A stretch of 64,000 nt of DNA from Woeseiaceae bacterium (GCA_021773035.1 JAJFKU010000073.1:25345-89344), one strand, 5' to 3'. Numbered from the stretch's first letter, positions 44,162 to 54,191 are shown. Numbers and translations are program-made. Notes: generated from the sequence alone by a model not told the origin.

Positions 44162-45463
44162 TTGTCCGACGCAGCTAACACCACAACGCTAAAACGCGAT
44201 ATCGGTATCTTCGGTGCATCGTTCCTGGCACTAAACGCAATGATCGGTGCAGGCATTTTTGCCCTGCCCGGAAAAATTGCCGTCAACGCCGGGCTGCTGA
44301 GCCCATGGCTGTTTTTGCTTGTCGGCGCACTGTTTCTGGCGGTAGTACTGACCTTCGCAGAGCTCTCCAGCTACTACAAAGGCACCGGCGGGCCGGTCCT
44401 CTATGCCAGCGATGCATTCGGGCCGCTGGCCGGCTTCAGTACCGGCTGGGCGATCTATCTAAGCCGTGTCACGGCGTTTGCGGCGAATGCGAATGTCATG
44501 GCGATCTACCTGGCTTCGCTACACGACATGTTTGATAGCGCGCTTGTGCGCGGAGCGATCATCAGCACCGTTACCATCGGCCTTACCTACGCCAACGTAA
44601 GAGGCGTTCGTGATGGCGTACGAACGATGGCCGCGTTTACGTTCCTGAAAATCACACCGCTGCTTTTGCTGGTCCTGCTTGGGCTGCAACATGTAACGGC
44701 AACGACACTGCTGCCGAGCGCACCGTTTTTCATCGAAGAACTGGGTGGCACCACCCTGTTGTTGATCTATGCCTATGTAGGGTTTGAGACGATCGGAATT
44801 ACTGCCGGTGAAACATCACGACCGCGAAGAACGCTACCGACCGCGTTTGTCGGCAGCATGCTGGCGACGGGCTTGTTGTATTTCCTGATCGTTCTCGTTT
44901 TCGTATCGTTGATCTCTCCTGAAAACTACAGTGACGCAACGCTTGTTGACGTCGGGCGTAAGCTGGCTGGACCGATCGGCGCGCTCGCCATTACGCTGAC
45001 CGCCGTGTTTTCGATCGGCGGCAATCTGGCAGGTTCGATACTCGCCGCTCCGCGGCTCGTTTTTTCAATGGCAGAGAACCACATGCTGCCGCGCTGGTTT
45101 GCGCACGTCCACCCAGGATTCGCAACGCCGCACCGATCGATCCTGCTGACCGGCGGCATGGCGCTGGTCCTGGCACTTACCGGGTCGTTTGTACAGCTGG
45201 CGATCGCAAGCTCCGTCGTGCGACTGCTCGGTTACATCGTCTGCATAGCGTCCCTGCCAGCGATACGCCACAAGGCCGACGAGGATGCAAAACAACGCGC
45301 CTTCCGACTGCAGGGCGGCTATGCGATTCCGCTGCTGGCACTTGCTGTGTGTTTGGGGCTGCTCGCACAGTCCAGCCTGAAATCCTGGATCGCGGTCGCG
45401 ATACTATTGTCAATTGGCTGGCTTTTTTACGCCGTTGAGTACCTCGCCAAAGCGAGGCGATAA
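44162..45463 (+). CDS. APC family amino-acid permease
   Basis: 433-residue transporter with 12 predicted helices. The start is a TTG at 44162 preceded by AAGAAGA; no good ATG comes before the first helix. Helix I has NAMIGAGIFALPG, the APC fold's substrate-binding unwound segment, and helix VI region YVGFETIGITAGE the second. Substrate unknown. Oriented with the preceding GltB-like gene and converging with lpdA 16 bases away. Confidence 0.87.
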   Translation: MSDAANTTTLKRDIGIFGASFLALNAMIGAGIFALPGKIAVNAGLLSPWLFLLVGALFLAVVLTFAELSSYYKGTGGPVLYASDAFGPLAGFSTGWAIYLSRVTAFAANANVMAIYLASLHDMFDSALVRGAIISTVTIGLTYANVRGVRDGVRTMAAFTFLKITPLLLLVLLGLQHVTATTLLPSAPFFIEELGGTTLLLIYAYVGFETIGITAGETSRPRRTLPTAFVGSMLATGLLYFLIVLVFVSLISPENYSDATLVDVGRKLAGPIGALAITLTAVFSIGGNLAGSILAAPRLVFSMAENHMLPRWFAHVHPGFATPHRSILLTGGMALVLALTGSFVQLAIASSVVRLLGYIVCIASLPAIRHKADEDAKQRAFRLQGGYAIPLLALAVCLGLLAQSSLKSWIAVAILLSIGWLFYAVEYLAKARR

Positions 45464-45478
45464 ATACGGGCCATCGGG

Positions 45479-47215
45479 CTAACGTTTCTTTGGAATGTAG
45501 AGATCCGTCAGCGTACCTTCGAAAGCCTCCGCCGCGAAGGCAATCGTCTCGGACAATGTCGGGTGTGGATGCACTGTCAGACCGATATCTGACGCATCCG
45601 CTCCCATTTCGATGGCAAGCCCGATTTCTGCGACGAGGTCACCGGCACCCGGGCCTACGACCGCTCCACCGAGGACGCGAGCCGTCTTCTTGTCGAACAG
45701 CAGTTTCGTGAAGCCTTCAGAGCGACCCAGCGACAGCGCCCTGCCACTCGCAGCCCAGGGAAACTGAGCTTTTTCATAATCTACTCCCTGCGCCTTCGCC
45801 TCGATCTCCGTCAGACCGACCCAGGCAACTTCCGGGTCCGTATAGGCGACCGAGGGGATGCTGCGTGCATCGAAGTAGCTCTTCTCGCCCGCCGCAACTT
45901 CAGCGGCAACCTTGGCTTCATGGCTTGCCTTGTGTGCCAGCATCGGACCGCCGGCGAGATCACCGATGGCGAAAATATGCGGTACATTGGTGCACATCTG
46001 CTTGTCGACCTCGATGATACCGCGCTCGTCGACCGCGACGCCTGCATTCCCCGCATCCAGCATGCCACCGTTCGCGCGACGACCGATAGCAACGAGTACC
46101 CGATCATAAACACCACTGGCCGGCGCCTTATCGCCCTCAAAACTGACTTCGATTCCCGGCACCGTCGCACGCATACCGGTAACTTTGGTGGACAGCAGGA
46201 TCGCCTCGTAGCGACTCTTGACGATCTTGGTAAACGGTCGCAGCAAATCCTTATCGGTACCCGGCATCAAAGAGTCCGTTAATTCAACAACGCTGACAGC
46301 GGTCCCCAGAGCGGCATAAACGCACGCCATCTCAAGGCCGATAATACCGCCGCCGACGACCAACATTCGTTTCGGTATCGGCGTCAGCTCCAACGCGCCG
46401 GTCGAGTCGACGATACGAGGATCGTCAGGCAGGCCGGGCAACATCATCGGCTCCGAACCGGCCGCAATAATGCACTTTTCGAAATCAATCGTCTCGCTGT
46501 TATCGAGAATCAGGCGATGGGAAGACTCGAACTTTGCCACTGCGGTAATGACGCGTACTTTTCGCTGCTTCGCCATCGTCGCCAGCCCGCCGGTCAGCTT
46601 CCCGACAACGCTGTTTTTCCATTCCCGGAGCTTCTCGCTATCGATTGTCGGCTTGGCAAACGTTACTCCGTGCTCAGCCATTGCTGCGGCATCGTCAATC
46701 ACCTTCGCCGCATGCAGCAAGGCCTTCGACGGTATGCAGCCAACGTTCAAGCAGACGCCTCCCAGTACCGGCCAGCGCTCGATAAGAATGACGTCCAGAC
46801 CGATGTCTGCCGCCCTGAACGCTGCGGTATAGCCGCCGGGGCCTGAGCCGATAACAACCAACTGAGCGGAATGGGTAGCATCGCCGGGAGACGCGTCCCT
46901 GGCGACGACAATCTCCGCCTGCGACATCTTCTGCGTCTGCTCAACCGGTTCAATCGGAACCTCGGTGCTGCCTTCTGCAGCCACTACCGTCGCGACCAGG
47001 CTGCCGGTAGACACCTTGTCACCAACGCTTACGTCGACCGATACGATTCGTCCTGCCGTCTCTGCCGGCACATCCATCGAGGCCTTGTCAGTCTCGATCG
47101 TGACCAGTGGATCCTCGAGCGCCACGCTATCTCCAGGCGAGACCAGCACTTCGATAATCTCGACATCCTCAAACTCGCCCAGGTCGGGAACGAGTAACTG
47201 CTTCGTGTCGGCCAC
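45479..47215 (-). CDS. lpdA: Dihydrolipoyl dehydrogenase with N-terminal lipoyl domain
   Basis: E3 of the pyruvate dehydrogenase complex. 578 residues: an N-terminal lipoyl domain (lipoyl Lys in IETDKASMDVP), a linker, then the flavoprotein. Redox disulfide region GGVCLNVGCIPSKA, NAD-binding GGGIIGLEMA, and the C-terminal His-Glu pair in HPHPTLSE. GTG start overlaps the aceF stop (TAGTG). The extra lipoyl domain is typical of beta- and some gammaproteobacterial PDH operons. Last gene of aceE-aceF-lpdA. Confidence 0.95.
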   Translation of the reverse strand: MADTKQLLVPDLGEFEDVEIIEVLVSPGDSVALEDPLVTIETDKASMDVPAETAGRIVSVDVSVGDKVSTGSLVATVVAAEGSTEVPIEPVEQTQKMSQAEIVVARDASPGDATHSAQLVVIGSGPGGYTAAFRAADIGLDVILIERWPVLGGVCLNVGCIPSKALLHAAKVIDDAAAMAEHGVTFAKPTIDSEKLREWKNSVVGKLTGGLATMAKQRKVRVITAVAKFESSHRLILDNSETIDFEKCIIAAGSEPMMLPGLPDDPRIVDSTGALELTPIPKRMLVVGGGIIGLEMACVYAALGTAVSVVELTDSLMPGTDKDLLRPFTKIVKSRYEAILLSTKVTGMRATVPGIEVSFEGDKAPASGVYDRVLVAIGRRANGGMLDAGNAGVAVDERGIIEVDKQMCTNVPHIFAIGDLAGGPMLAHKASHEAKVAAEVAAGEKSYFDARSIPSVAYTDPEVAWVGLTEIEAKAQGVDYEKAQFPWAASGRALSLGRSEGFTKLLFDKKTARVLGGAVVGPGAGDLVAEIGLAIEMGADASDIGLTVHPHPTLSETIAFAAEAFEGTLTDLYIPKKR

Positions 47216-48831
47216 TACGGAATCGCCTTCAGCAGAGATTCGATGTCAGCCAGTGTCTTGCCAAGAAAGGTCGTAAAGCGAACTGCCTGCGCTCCGTCGA
47301 TAACCCGGTGGTCATAGGAAAACGACACTGGCAGCATCAGTCGCGGCTCGAATTCGGCGCCGTTCCAGACAGGTTGCATCGATGAGCGTGAAACACCGAG
47401 AATCGCCACCTCGGGCGCATTCACGATAGGCGTGAATGCGGTGCCCCCGATGCCCCCAAGGCTTGAAATCGTAAAACTCGCACCCTGCAACTGCGGCGCC
47501 TTGAGTTTTCCTTCTCTGGCCAGGGCCGAAAGTTCGCCCAGCTCCGCGGCGATTTCGTAGACGTCTTTCTTGTCGGCATCCCTGATGACCGGCACGACAA
47601 GTCCCTGCGGCGTGTCGGCGGCAAAACCAAGGTGGCAGTACTTCTTATACACCAGGCTTTCGCCGTCATCCGACAGCGACGAGTTAACCTTGGGGAACTC
47701 TTCAAGCGCCGTCACGCATGCTTTCATTACGAACGCCAGTGGCGTCAGCGATATACCGCGCTCCTTCGCGGCGCCCTTCAGTTCCTGGCGCCTGGCCTCC
47801 AGCGCAGTGATATCCGCCAGATCGTGCTGTGTCACGTGCGGCAGGTTAATCCAGCTCGCCTGCAGTCGGGGCCCGGAGATTTTCTGAATGCGGGTCAGTG
47901 GCTGAACATCGATCTCGCCGAACTTCGAGAAGTCGATGCTCGGTGTCTTCGGCAGACCGGCACCTCCCGGCTGCACCGACTGACCGGTCAGGATCGCTTT
48001 GACGAATGCCTTGACATCATCGTGAAGAATTCGCTTCTTCGCACCCTTGCCGGTGACCTGAACCAGGTTTACACCCAGTTCGCGAGCGAGCTTCCTTACC
48101 GAAGGACTGGCATGCGCCTTGGAAAAACCGGGCTCGTCGATCGCCGGCAGCGATTGCGGCTTCGGAGCGGAAGCGGGAGCCGCTGCTGCAGCTGGTTTGG
48201 CCGCCGGTTTTTCAGCAACTGCTGCCGGAGTGGTCTCCGCCACAGCCGCCGTTGTCGCGACGGCATTAATCACCCCGAGTGTCGCGCCGGCGGCAATTTT
48301 GTCGCCAACACTGACCGCAACGGAATCGATGGTACCGGCGGCTTCGGCCGGAACGTCCATTGCCGCCTTGTCGGTTTCCAGCGTCACCAGCGGGTCGTCG
48401 ATATCGACGGTATCGCCAACCGAGATATGAACCTCAATGACCTCGACTTCGTCGAAGTCCCCGAGATCCGGAACGACGAGTGTCTGCTTTCCACCCGCCA
48501 CGACAGGCTCTTCGACGGCAGGCTCCGTCATAGCGACGGCGACGTCGGCCGGCTCTGTGACTGCGGGCGTAATTATCGCCGTATCGCCGGTCTGTACCGT
48601 CAGCTTGCCGATAATGTCCCCGCTCGCAACAGTATCGCCGACGCTGACCGTCAAGGTCTCGACAATCCCGTTTTCGGGCGACGGTATATCCATCGACGCC
48701 TTGTCGGTCTCGACCGTGATCAAGCCATCTTCGCGTTCAACCGCGTCGCCCTCACCAATCAACAGCTCAATAACTTCGACAGCGTCAAAATCGCCGAGGT
48801 CCGGAATCACTATATCGATCGTATTCGCCAT
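47215..48831 (-). CDS. aceF: Pyruvate dehydrogenase E2, dihydrolipoyl acetyltransferase
   Basis: Core of the PDH complex. 538 residues: lipoyl domain 1 (about 1-75, VETDKASMDIP), lipoyl domain 2 (about 118-190, LETDKAAMDVP), an Ala/Pro-rich linker, a peripheral subunit-binding domain (ASPSVRKLARELGVNL), and the catalytic domain ending with FSYDHRVIDGAQAVRF (HRxxDG). Two lipoyl domains are visible rather than three as in E. coli. The ATG is 17 bases after the aceE stop. Confidence 0.95.
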   Translation of the reverse strand: MANTIDIVIPDLGDFDAVEVIELLIGEGDAVEREDGLITVETDKASMDIPSPENGIVETLTVSVGDTVASGDIIGKLTVQTGDTAIITPAVTEPADVAVAMTEPAVEEPVVAGGKQTLVVPDLGDFDEVEVIEVHISVGDTVDIDDPLVTLETDKAAMDVPAEAAGTIDSVAVSVGDKIAAGATLGVINAVATTAAVAETTPAAVAEKPAAKPAAAAAPASAPKPQSLPAIDEPGFSKAHASPSVRKLARELGVNLVQVTGKGAKKRILHDDVKAFVKAILTGQSVQPGGAGLPKTPSIDFSKFGEIDVQPLTRIQKISGPRLQASWINLPHVTQHDLADITALEARRQELKGAAKERGISLTPLAFVMKACVTALEEFPKVNSSLSDDGESLVYKKYCHLGFAADTPQGLVVPVIRDADKKDVYEIAAELGELSALAREGKLKAPQLQGASFTISSLGGIGGTAFTPIVNAPEVAILGVSRSSMQPVWNGAEFEPRLMLPVSFSYDHRVIDGAQAVRFTTFLGKTLADIESLLKAIP

Positions 48832-48848
48832 GTCTGAAACCCCGACGC

Positions 48849-51512
48849 TTACAAGGTCACCGGATCGGGTCGATCCGGATCGATACCGTATTTCGCTATC
48901 GCCGCCGCGACGGTCTTGTGGTCGAGCACACCGTCATCTGCAAGCGCTTTAAGCGCTGTGACCACGATGTAACGTTCGTCGACCTCGAAATGCTGTCGCA
49001 ACGCCTTGCGCGCGTCGCTGCGACCGTATCCATCGGTGCCAAGGGAAACAAACCTGCCCGGTATCCAGCTCTGAATCTGGTCCGCCACAATTTTCATATA
49101 GTCTGTCGCTGCGATATAGGGACCCGGACGGCCGGCCAGACACTGCTCAACGTAGCACTTGCGTGGCTCCTCACTCGGATGCAGCTGGTTCCAGCGCTCA
49201 ATCTCCAGTGCATCGCGTCGCAGTTCGTTGAAACTGGTTACCGACCAGATATCTGTCGGAATACCGAAATCGCTCATTAACAGTTCGGCGGCGCCGATGA
49301 CTTCGCGCAGAATCGTACCCGAGCCCATCAGCTGCGCCCGGATCTTGCCCTGACCGCCGACATTCAGCAGATACATACCTCGCAGAATGCCGTCTTCAAC
49401 CCCTTTCGGCATCGGCGGGTGCACGTAGTTTTCGTTCATGCAAGTGATGTAGTAGAAAACGTTCTCCTGCTCGCCAATCATGCGCCGCAAACCATCCTGG
49501 ATGATAACCGCGAGTTCGTAGGCGTAAGTCGGATCGTATGAGCGGCAGTTCGGCACGGTGGATGCGCTGACGAGGCTGTGGCCGTCCTGATGCTGCAGAC
49601 CCTCACCGGCCAGCGTTGTGCGACCCGCCGTGCCACCGATCAGGAAACCGCGCGTTTGCTGATCACCGCCGGCCCAGATGAAATCGCCAATACGCTGAAA
49701 ACCGAACATCGAGTAGTAAATGTAGAACGGTATCATCGGCACATCGTGATTCGAGTACGCCGTTCCCGCCGCCGCCCAGGAACAGAAGGCGCCGCCTTCG
49801 TTAATCCCTTCCTCGAGAATCTGACCTTTTTTATCTTCCCGGTAATACATCAGTTCACCGGCGTCCTGCGGTTCGTACAACTGCCCCTTGGACGCGTAGA
49901 TACCGATCTGCCGGAACATCCCTTCCATGCCGAACGTCCGCGCTTCGTCGGGAACGATGGGCACAACATGTTTGCCGATCTGCTTGTCTCGCGACAACGC
50001 GGTCAGAATGCGGACAAACGCCATCGTCGTCGAGGCTTCGCGCTCACCGGTGCCGTCGAGCTGCGTTTTGAACGACTCCAGCGGCGGCACCTGCAGAGAC
50101 TTCGATCGGGCGCGTCTCGCGGGCAGGAAACCCCCCAGCGAATGCCGGCGTTCGAGCATGTACTCGAGTTCCGCGCTGTCCGCAGCCGGCTTGTAATACG
50201 GTACATCGTCGATGTCCTTGTCGGACACCGGAATGTTGAAACGATCGCGAAATTTCTTTAGTTCGCCGATATCGAGTTTCTTCTGCTGGTGTGCCGTATT
50301 CTGCCCTTCGCCGGCCGACCCCATGCCGAAACCCTTGACCGTCTTCGCCAGGATCACGGTTGGCCCGCCTTTATGCCTCGTCGCGGCATCATAGGCCGCG
50401 TATACCTTCTGTGGATCGTGACCGCCACGGTTCAGGCGCCAGATTTCATCGTCGGACATATTGGCCACCATTGCGGCCGTTTCCGGGTGCTTGCCAAAGA
50501 AGGTATCGCGAACGTACTTGCCATCCATCGACTTGATCTTCTGATACTCGCCGTCGACCGTCTCTTCCATGATCTGTCTGAGCTGGCCCGACTGATCTTT
50601 TGCCAGCAGCGGGTCCCATTTTGAACCCCAGACCACTTTGACCACGTTCCAACCAGCGCCGCTGAAGGCCGCTTCGAGTTCCTGGATAATCTTGCCGTTG
50701 CCGCGCACAGGTCCGTCCAGACGCTGCAAGTTGCAGTTCACGACGAACACCAGGTTGTCGAGTCCTTCCCGGACCGGCATCGTGATCGCGCCCATCGACT
50801 CCGGCTCGTCCATTTCGCCATCGCCGAGAAACGCCCAGACTTTACGATCACTCTCCGGGATCATGCCGCGGTTTTCCATATAGCGCATGAAACGCGCCTG
50901 GTAGATCGCCATCATCGGACCCAGGCCCATCGATACCGTCGGGAACTGCCAGAAATCCGGCATCAGCCATGGGTGCGGATACGAGGATAAACCGCCGCCG
51001 CCGACTTCTTTGCGGAAACGGTTCAGTTTCGCTTCATCGAAGCGCCCTTCCAGGAAGGCGCGCGCGTAGATGCCCGGCGATGAATGACCCTGCACGAAAA
51101 TCATGTCGCCGGCCTGCTTCTCCGAGTCGGCGCGCCAAAAATGATTGAAACCCACTTCGTAGAGGGTCGCTGAGGACGCATAGCTGGAGATGTGACCGCC
51201 GTATTCGGTGCTCTGGCGATTTGCCTGCACCACCATCGCCATCGCGTTCCAGCGAATGTAGGCCTCGATACGACGCTCCAGCGAGCGGTCACCCGGGTAC
51301 TCGGGTTGCCGCGCCGTCGATATCGTATTCAGATAAGCCGTGTTCGGGCTATAAGGCAGATACGCGCCGGAGCGACGCGCGTAGTCGATCATGTGATTGA
51401 GAAGAAAATGCGCCCTCTCAGGACCATGCTGCGCTAAAACTGAGTCGATCGATTCCAGCCATTCTGTCGTCTCGACCGGATCAATATCATCGAAAGGGTT
51501 GAACTTGCTCAT
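48849..51512 (-). CDS. aceE: Pyruvate dehydrogenase E1 component
   Basis: Homodimeric, thiamine-diphosphate E1 that decarboxylates pyruvate and acetylates E2 lipoyl groups. I start at the ATG at 51512 (MSKFNPFDDIDPVETTEW), four codons after a first possible ATG; 887 residues, equal to E. coli AceE (887). ThDP-binding GDGEMDEPES with NCNLQRLDGPVRGN, the E-loop area, and the C-terminal domain are all present. It heads the operon aceE-aceF-lpdA and is divergent from the second M17 peptidase. Confidence 0.96.
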   Translation of the reverse strand: MSKFNPFDDIDPVETTEWLESIDSVLAQHGPERAHFLLNHMIDYARRSGAYLPYSPNTAYLNTISTARQPEYPGDRSLERRIEAYIRWNAMAMVVQANRQSTEYGGHISSYASSATLYEVGFNHFWRADSEKQAGDMIFVQGHSSPGIYARAFLEGRFDEAKLNRFRKEVGGGGLSSYPHPWLMPDFWQFPTVSMGLGPMMAIYQARFMRYMENRGMIPESDRKVWAFLGDGEMDEPESMGAITMPVREGLDNLVFVVNCNLQRLDGPVRGNGKIIQELEAAFSGAGWNVVKVVWGSKWDPLLAKDQSGQLRQIMEETVDGEYQKIKSMDGKYVRDTFFGKHPETAAMVANMSDDEIWRLNRGGHDPQKVYAAYDAATRHKGGPTVILAKTVKGFGMGSAGEGQNTAHQQKKLDIGELKKFRDRFNIPVSDKDIDDVPYYKPAADSAELEYMLERRHSLGGFLPARRARSKSLQVPPLESFKTQLDGTGEREASTTMAFVRILTALSRDKQIGKHVVPIVPDEARTFGMEGMFRQIGIYASKGQLYEPQDAGELMYYREDKKGQILEEGINEGGAFCSWAAAGTAYSNHDVPMIPFYIYYSMFGFQRIGDFIWAGGDQQTRGFLIGGTAGRTTLAGEGLQHQDGHSLVSASTVPNCRSYDPTYAYELAVIIQDGLRRMIGEQENVFYYITCMNENYVHPPMPKGVEDGILRGMYLLNVGGQGKIRAQLMGSGTILREVIGAAELLMSDFGIPTDIWSVTSFNELRRDALEIERWNQLHPSEEPRKCYVEQCLAGRPGPYIAATDYMKIVADQIQSWIPGRFVSLGTDGYGRSDARKALRQHFEVDERYIVVTALKALADDGVLDHKTVAAAIAKYGIDPDRPDPVTL

Positions 51513-51571
51513 ATATCCGTCCATCGGGCGCGCACCAGATTCACTCCCGGCGCATCGCGTGAATTAGTTGG

Positions 51572-51591
51572 GGTGTCCTGCTAGGATCACC
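51572..51591. promoter_or_regulatory. Imperfect inverted repeat upstream of aceE
   Basis: GGTGTCCT-gct-AGGA(T)CACC, an 8-base dyad with a one-base bulge, in the 177-base region between aceE and the M17 gene. It could be an operator for aceE, but it is unlike the E. coli PdhR box. No matching regulator gene is in the window. Confidence 0.3.
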
Positions 51592-51689
51592 GCTCTCGCA
51601 CCGGACCGTGCGAAATTAGCTGCGGCCGACATCTTCAGGGTTTGCGCCGTTTGGGTCAAGTCAAAACCTCCCATAACACAGGACCGTAA

Positions 51690-53192
51690 ATGAAGCCGCC
51701 GGAAAATCAGAATATCCGTATCTTTCAAAAGCTTGGATGCATCGATGCGAAATCTCTCGAGAGCTGCGATCAGTTACTTTTGATACTACCCGGGAAGCCC
51801 GCAGCCCGCGATTTTCAGCTGCTGCCGCAGGGCGTCAAATTACAGCAGATTCTGCGCCGGTCGCCAAGCGATGCGACGCCGGCGTTCACCTCGCGACTGT
51901 CAAATAAGAAACAAACCCTCGTTGTCGCCGGCACCCTCAAAAAGGATGCGACCGTTTTCGAACAACTAAGCCTCGGTCGCGAACTCGTTAAAACCGCCTG
52001 CCAGCAAAAAGCGGGCAGTCTCGGCATTTGTGCCATCGGGTTCGACGGTGAGGAGCAGGCAACGATCCTCAACAACATGCTCGCCGCGGCGCTCGCTGCC
52101 GCTTTTACGCTGCCGAGCTACAAGAGCAAGCAGCCCCCATCCGCTATCAAGAGTCTGCGACTGATCGGTGTCGATAAACCTATCGACACGGCGAGAACGG
52201 TGGCCGAAGCCAACGGCAATAACCTTGCCCGCTGGCTGACCACGATGCCGCCAAATAAACTGGACGCCACGCGCTACTCGGAGCTGGCGCGAAACCTGGC
52301 AAAAGCTAACGGCTGGGCATATAAACGCTTCGATACCAAGGCACTGAGTAAGCTCGGAGCCGGCGCATTTCTGGCCGTCGCGCAGGGTAACGACAATGAC
52401 AGTGCCGGAATCATCCGGCTGCGGTACCGGCCCGGCGGGAAAACGGCGAAGGCGGACCTTGGACTGGTCGGCAAGGGGATTATCTTCGATACCGGCGGAA
52501 CCAATTTAAAGCCGTTCCAGTCGATGCTCGACATGCACGGCGACATGCAGGGAAGCGCCGTAGCACTGGGAATACTCCTCGCGATTTCAGAACTCAAACT
52601 GCCGATCGCCGTCGATTGCTGGCTGGCCATCACCGAGAACCGCACCGGGCCGAATGCCTACAAGTCACAGGATGTCGTAACTGCAGCCAATGGCAAGACG
52701 ATTCAAACCGTCCATACCGATGCCGAAGGACGCATGGCGCTGGCCGACGCACTGGTGCTCGCGAGTCGCGACAAGCCCGCCATCCTGTTCGACTACGCGA
52801 CACTGACCGGAACCTGTGTCAGCGCGATCACAAGCCGCTATTCAGGCGTCTTCAGCAATCGTGCGTCTCTACACCCGCATCTCAAGAGAATCGGTCGCGA
52901 ATCCGGGGAACGCGTCTGGCCATTTCCGATCGGCAAGGAATTCATGCGGGACCTCAAGAGCGATACGGCCGATTTCATGCAGTGCTCACCAAAGGGGTCC
53001 GGTGATCACATCCTGGCTGCGAGCTTCCTGTCCGAATTCGTCGACGCCGATACGCCCTGGATACATATGGATTTAAGCGCCAGCGACAACGACGGCGGGC
53101 TCGCACACGTCGGCTCCAAATTCACCGGATTCGGCGTACGCTATACGATGCACGCCATCCTCGACGAAAACCTGTTCAAGGCGAACCTTTAG
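51690..53192 (+). CDS. M17 family leucyl aminopeptidase (second copy)
   Basis: 500-residue cytosolic metallopeptidase of the PepA family. Metal and catalytic residues are kept: GKGIIFDTGGTNLKP (Lys, Asp), DMHGDMQGSA (Asp), and HTDAEGRM, where classical PepA has NTDAEGRL. The N-terminal domain differs clearly from that of the pepA at 2034. It therefore probably acts on different peptides. Divergent from aceE; rnt starts on the same strand immediately after its stop. Confidence 0.9.
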   Translation: MKPPENQNIRIFQKLGCIDAKSLESCDQLLLILPGKPAARDFQLLPQGVKLQQILRRSPSDATPAFTSRLSNKKQTLVVAGTLKKDATVFEQLSLGRELVKTACQQKAGSLGICAIGFDGEEQATILNNMLAAALAAAFTLPSYKSKQPPSAIKSLRLIGVDKPIDTARTVAEANGNNLARWLTTMPPNKLDATRYSELARNLAKANGWAYKRFDTKALSKLGAGAFLAVAQGNDNDSAGIIRLRYRPGGKTAKADLGLVGKGIIFDTGGTNLKPFQSMLDMHGDMQGSAVALGILLAISELKLPIAVDCWLAITENRTGPNAYKSQDVVTAANGKTIQTVHTDAEGRMALADALVLASRDKPAILFDYATLTGTCVSAITSRYSGVFSNRASLHPHLKRIGRESGERVWPFPIGKEFMRDLKSDTADFMQCSPKGSGDHILAASFLSEFVDADTPWIHMDLSASDNDGGLAHVGSKFTGFGVRYTMHAILDENLFKANL

Positions 53193-53834
53193 GTGACCAA
53201 CGACGTCTCAATGGCCAACCGCTTTCGCGGTTTTCTGCCCGTCGTTGTCGACGTCGAAACCGGCGGCTTCAACGCAAAAACCGACGCACTGCTGGAAGTA
53301 GCCGCCGTGTTACTGGAAATGGACAGCGAAGGCCTAATCCGACGCGGCGAAACCGTTCGCTACCACGTCAAACCTTTTGAAGGGGCTAACCTTGAACCGG
53401 CATCGCTGGCAGTCAACGGTATCGATCCCTACCATCCTCTGCGTCCGGCGATTGACGAGCGCGACGCGTTACAGCGTGTGTTTCGTGAAGTCAGGCGCTC
53501 GGTACGCGAGAGCCGCTGCAGCCGCGCTGTACTGGTTGGCCACAACGCGCATTTCGACCTCGGTTTCCTGAACGAAGCCGTGGAACGCTCGTCCATTAAG
53601 CGCAATCCCTTCCACCCTTTTAGCTGTTTCGATACGGCAACCAGTTGCGGCATCGCGTTCGGCCAGACGGTCCTGGCCCGTGCCGTCGTCGCGGCCGGAC
53701 TCGAGTGGGACGAAACACAAGCGCATTCCGCGTCCTATGACGCGGAAATGACAGCGGAGGTTTTTTGCGAAGCGGTCAATCGCTTCCGGGATGTATTCGA
53801 ACTGTCGAGAAGAAACGCACCGCCGCAGAGGTAA
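53193..53834 (+). CDS. rnt: Ribonuclease T
   Basis: DEDDh 3'-exoribonuclease that trims tRNA, 5S and 23S RNA ends. 213 residues (E. coli 215). GTG start directly after the M17 stop. Exo I VVVDVETGGFN (Asp, Glu), Exo II LVGHNAHFDLGFL (Asp), Exo III HSASYDAEMTAEVF (His, Asp). A second start (MANRFRGFL) is six residues on. The gene converges with grxD, with 2 bases between. Confidence 0.95.
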   Translation: MTNDVSMANRFRGFLPVVVDVETGGFNAKTDALLEVAAVLLEMDSEGLIRRGETVRYHVKPFEGANLEPASLAVNGIDPYHPLRPAIDERDALQRVFREVRRSVRESRCSRAVLVGHNAHFDLGFLNEAVERSSIKRNPFHPFSCFDTATSCGIAFGQTVLARAVVAAGLEWDETQAHSASYDAEMTAEVFCEAVNRFRDVFELSRRNAPPQR

Positions 53835-53836
53835 AG

Positions 53837-54142
53837 CTAACTTTCGAGTAACTCTTTCAGTTCACCCGAGTGGTACATTTCGATCACAATGTCGGAGCCA
53901 CCGACCAACTCGCCTTTGACGTAGAGTTGTGGGAACGTAGGCCAGTTCGAATAGACCTTGAGTCCCTCGCGAACCTCCTGATCCTCGAAGATATTCACGT
54001 ACGAATACGGCTTGCCGATCGCATTTAATGCGGCGATTGCCTGGCCGGAGAAACCACACTGCGGGAACTCCGGCGTACCTTTCATATACAGCAGTATGTC
54101 GTGCGATTTCAGTTGATCTTCGATTCGAGCGTTTATATCCAC
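53837..54142 (-). CDS. grxD: Monothiol glutaredoxin GrxD
   Basis: Iron-sulfur cluster-binding monothiol glutaredoxin. 101 residues. The active site is PQCGFSGQ (CGFS), preceded by LLYMKGTPEFPQ, and later SNWPTFPQLYVKGELVGG forms the glutathione site. It functions in cluster transfer and iron sensing. In its short upstream gap (49 bases) I saw no obvious promoter. Confidence 0.97.
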   Translation of the reverse strand: MDINARIEDQLKSHDILLYMKGTPEFPQCGFSGQAIAALNAIGKPYSYVNIFEDQEVREGLKVYSNWPTFPQLYVKGELVGGSDIVIEMYHSGELKELLES

Positions 54143-54191
54143 GGTCCGTCCTGTCTTTGAGAAAATCGATAATGCCGGTTTTAGGGGCGTT

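Noticed and set aside
47632..48837. 401-residue open frame on the plus strand
   Set aside because: It is wholly antisense to aceF, has no recognisable motif, and its sequence mirrors the lipoyl and linker repeats; a shadow frame.
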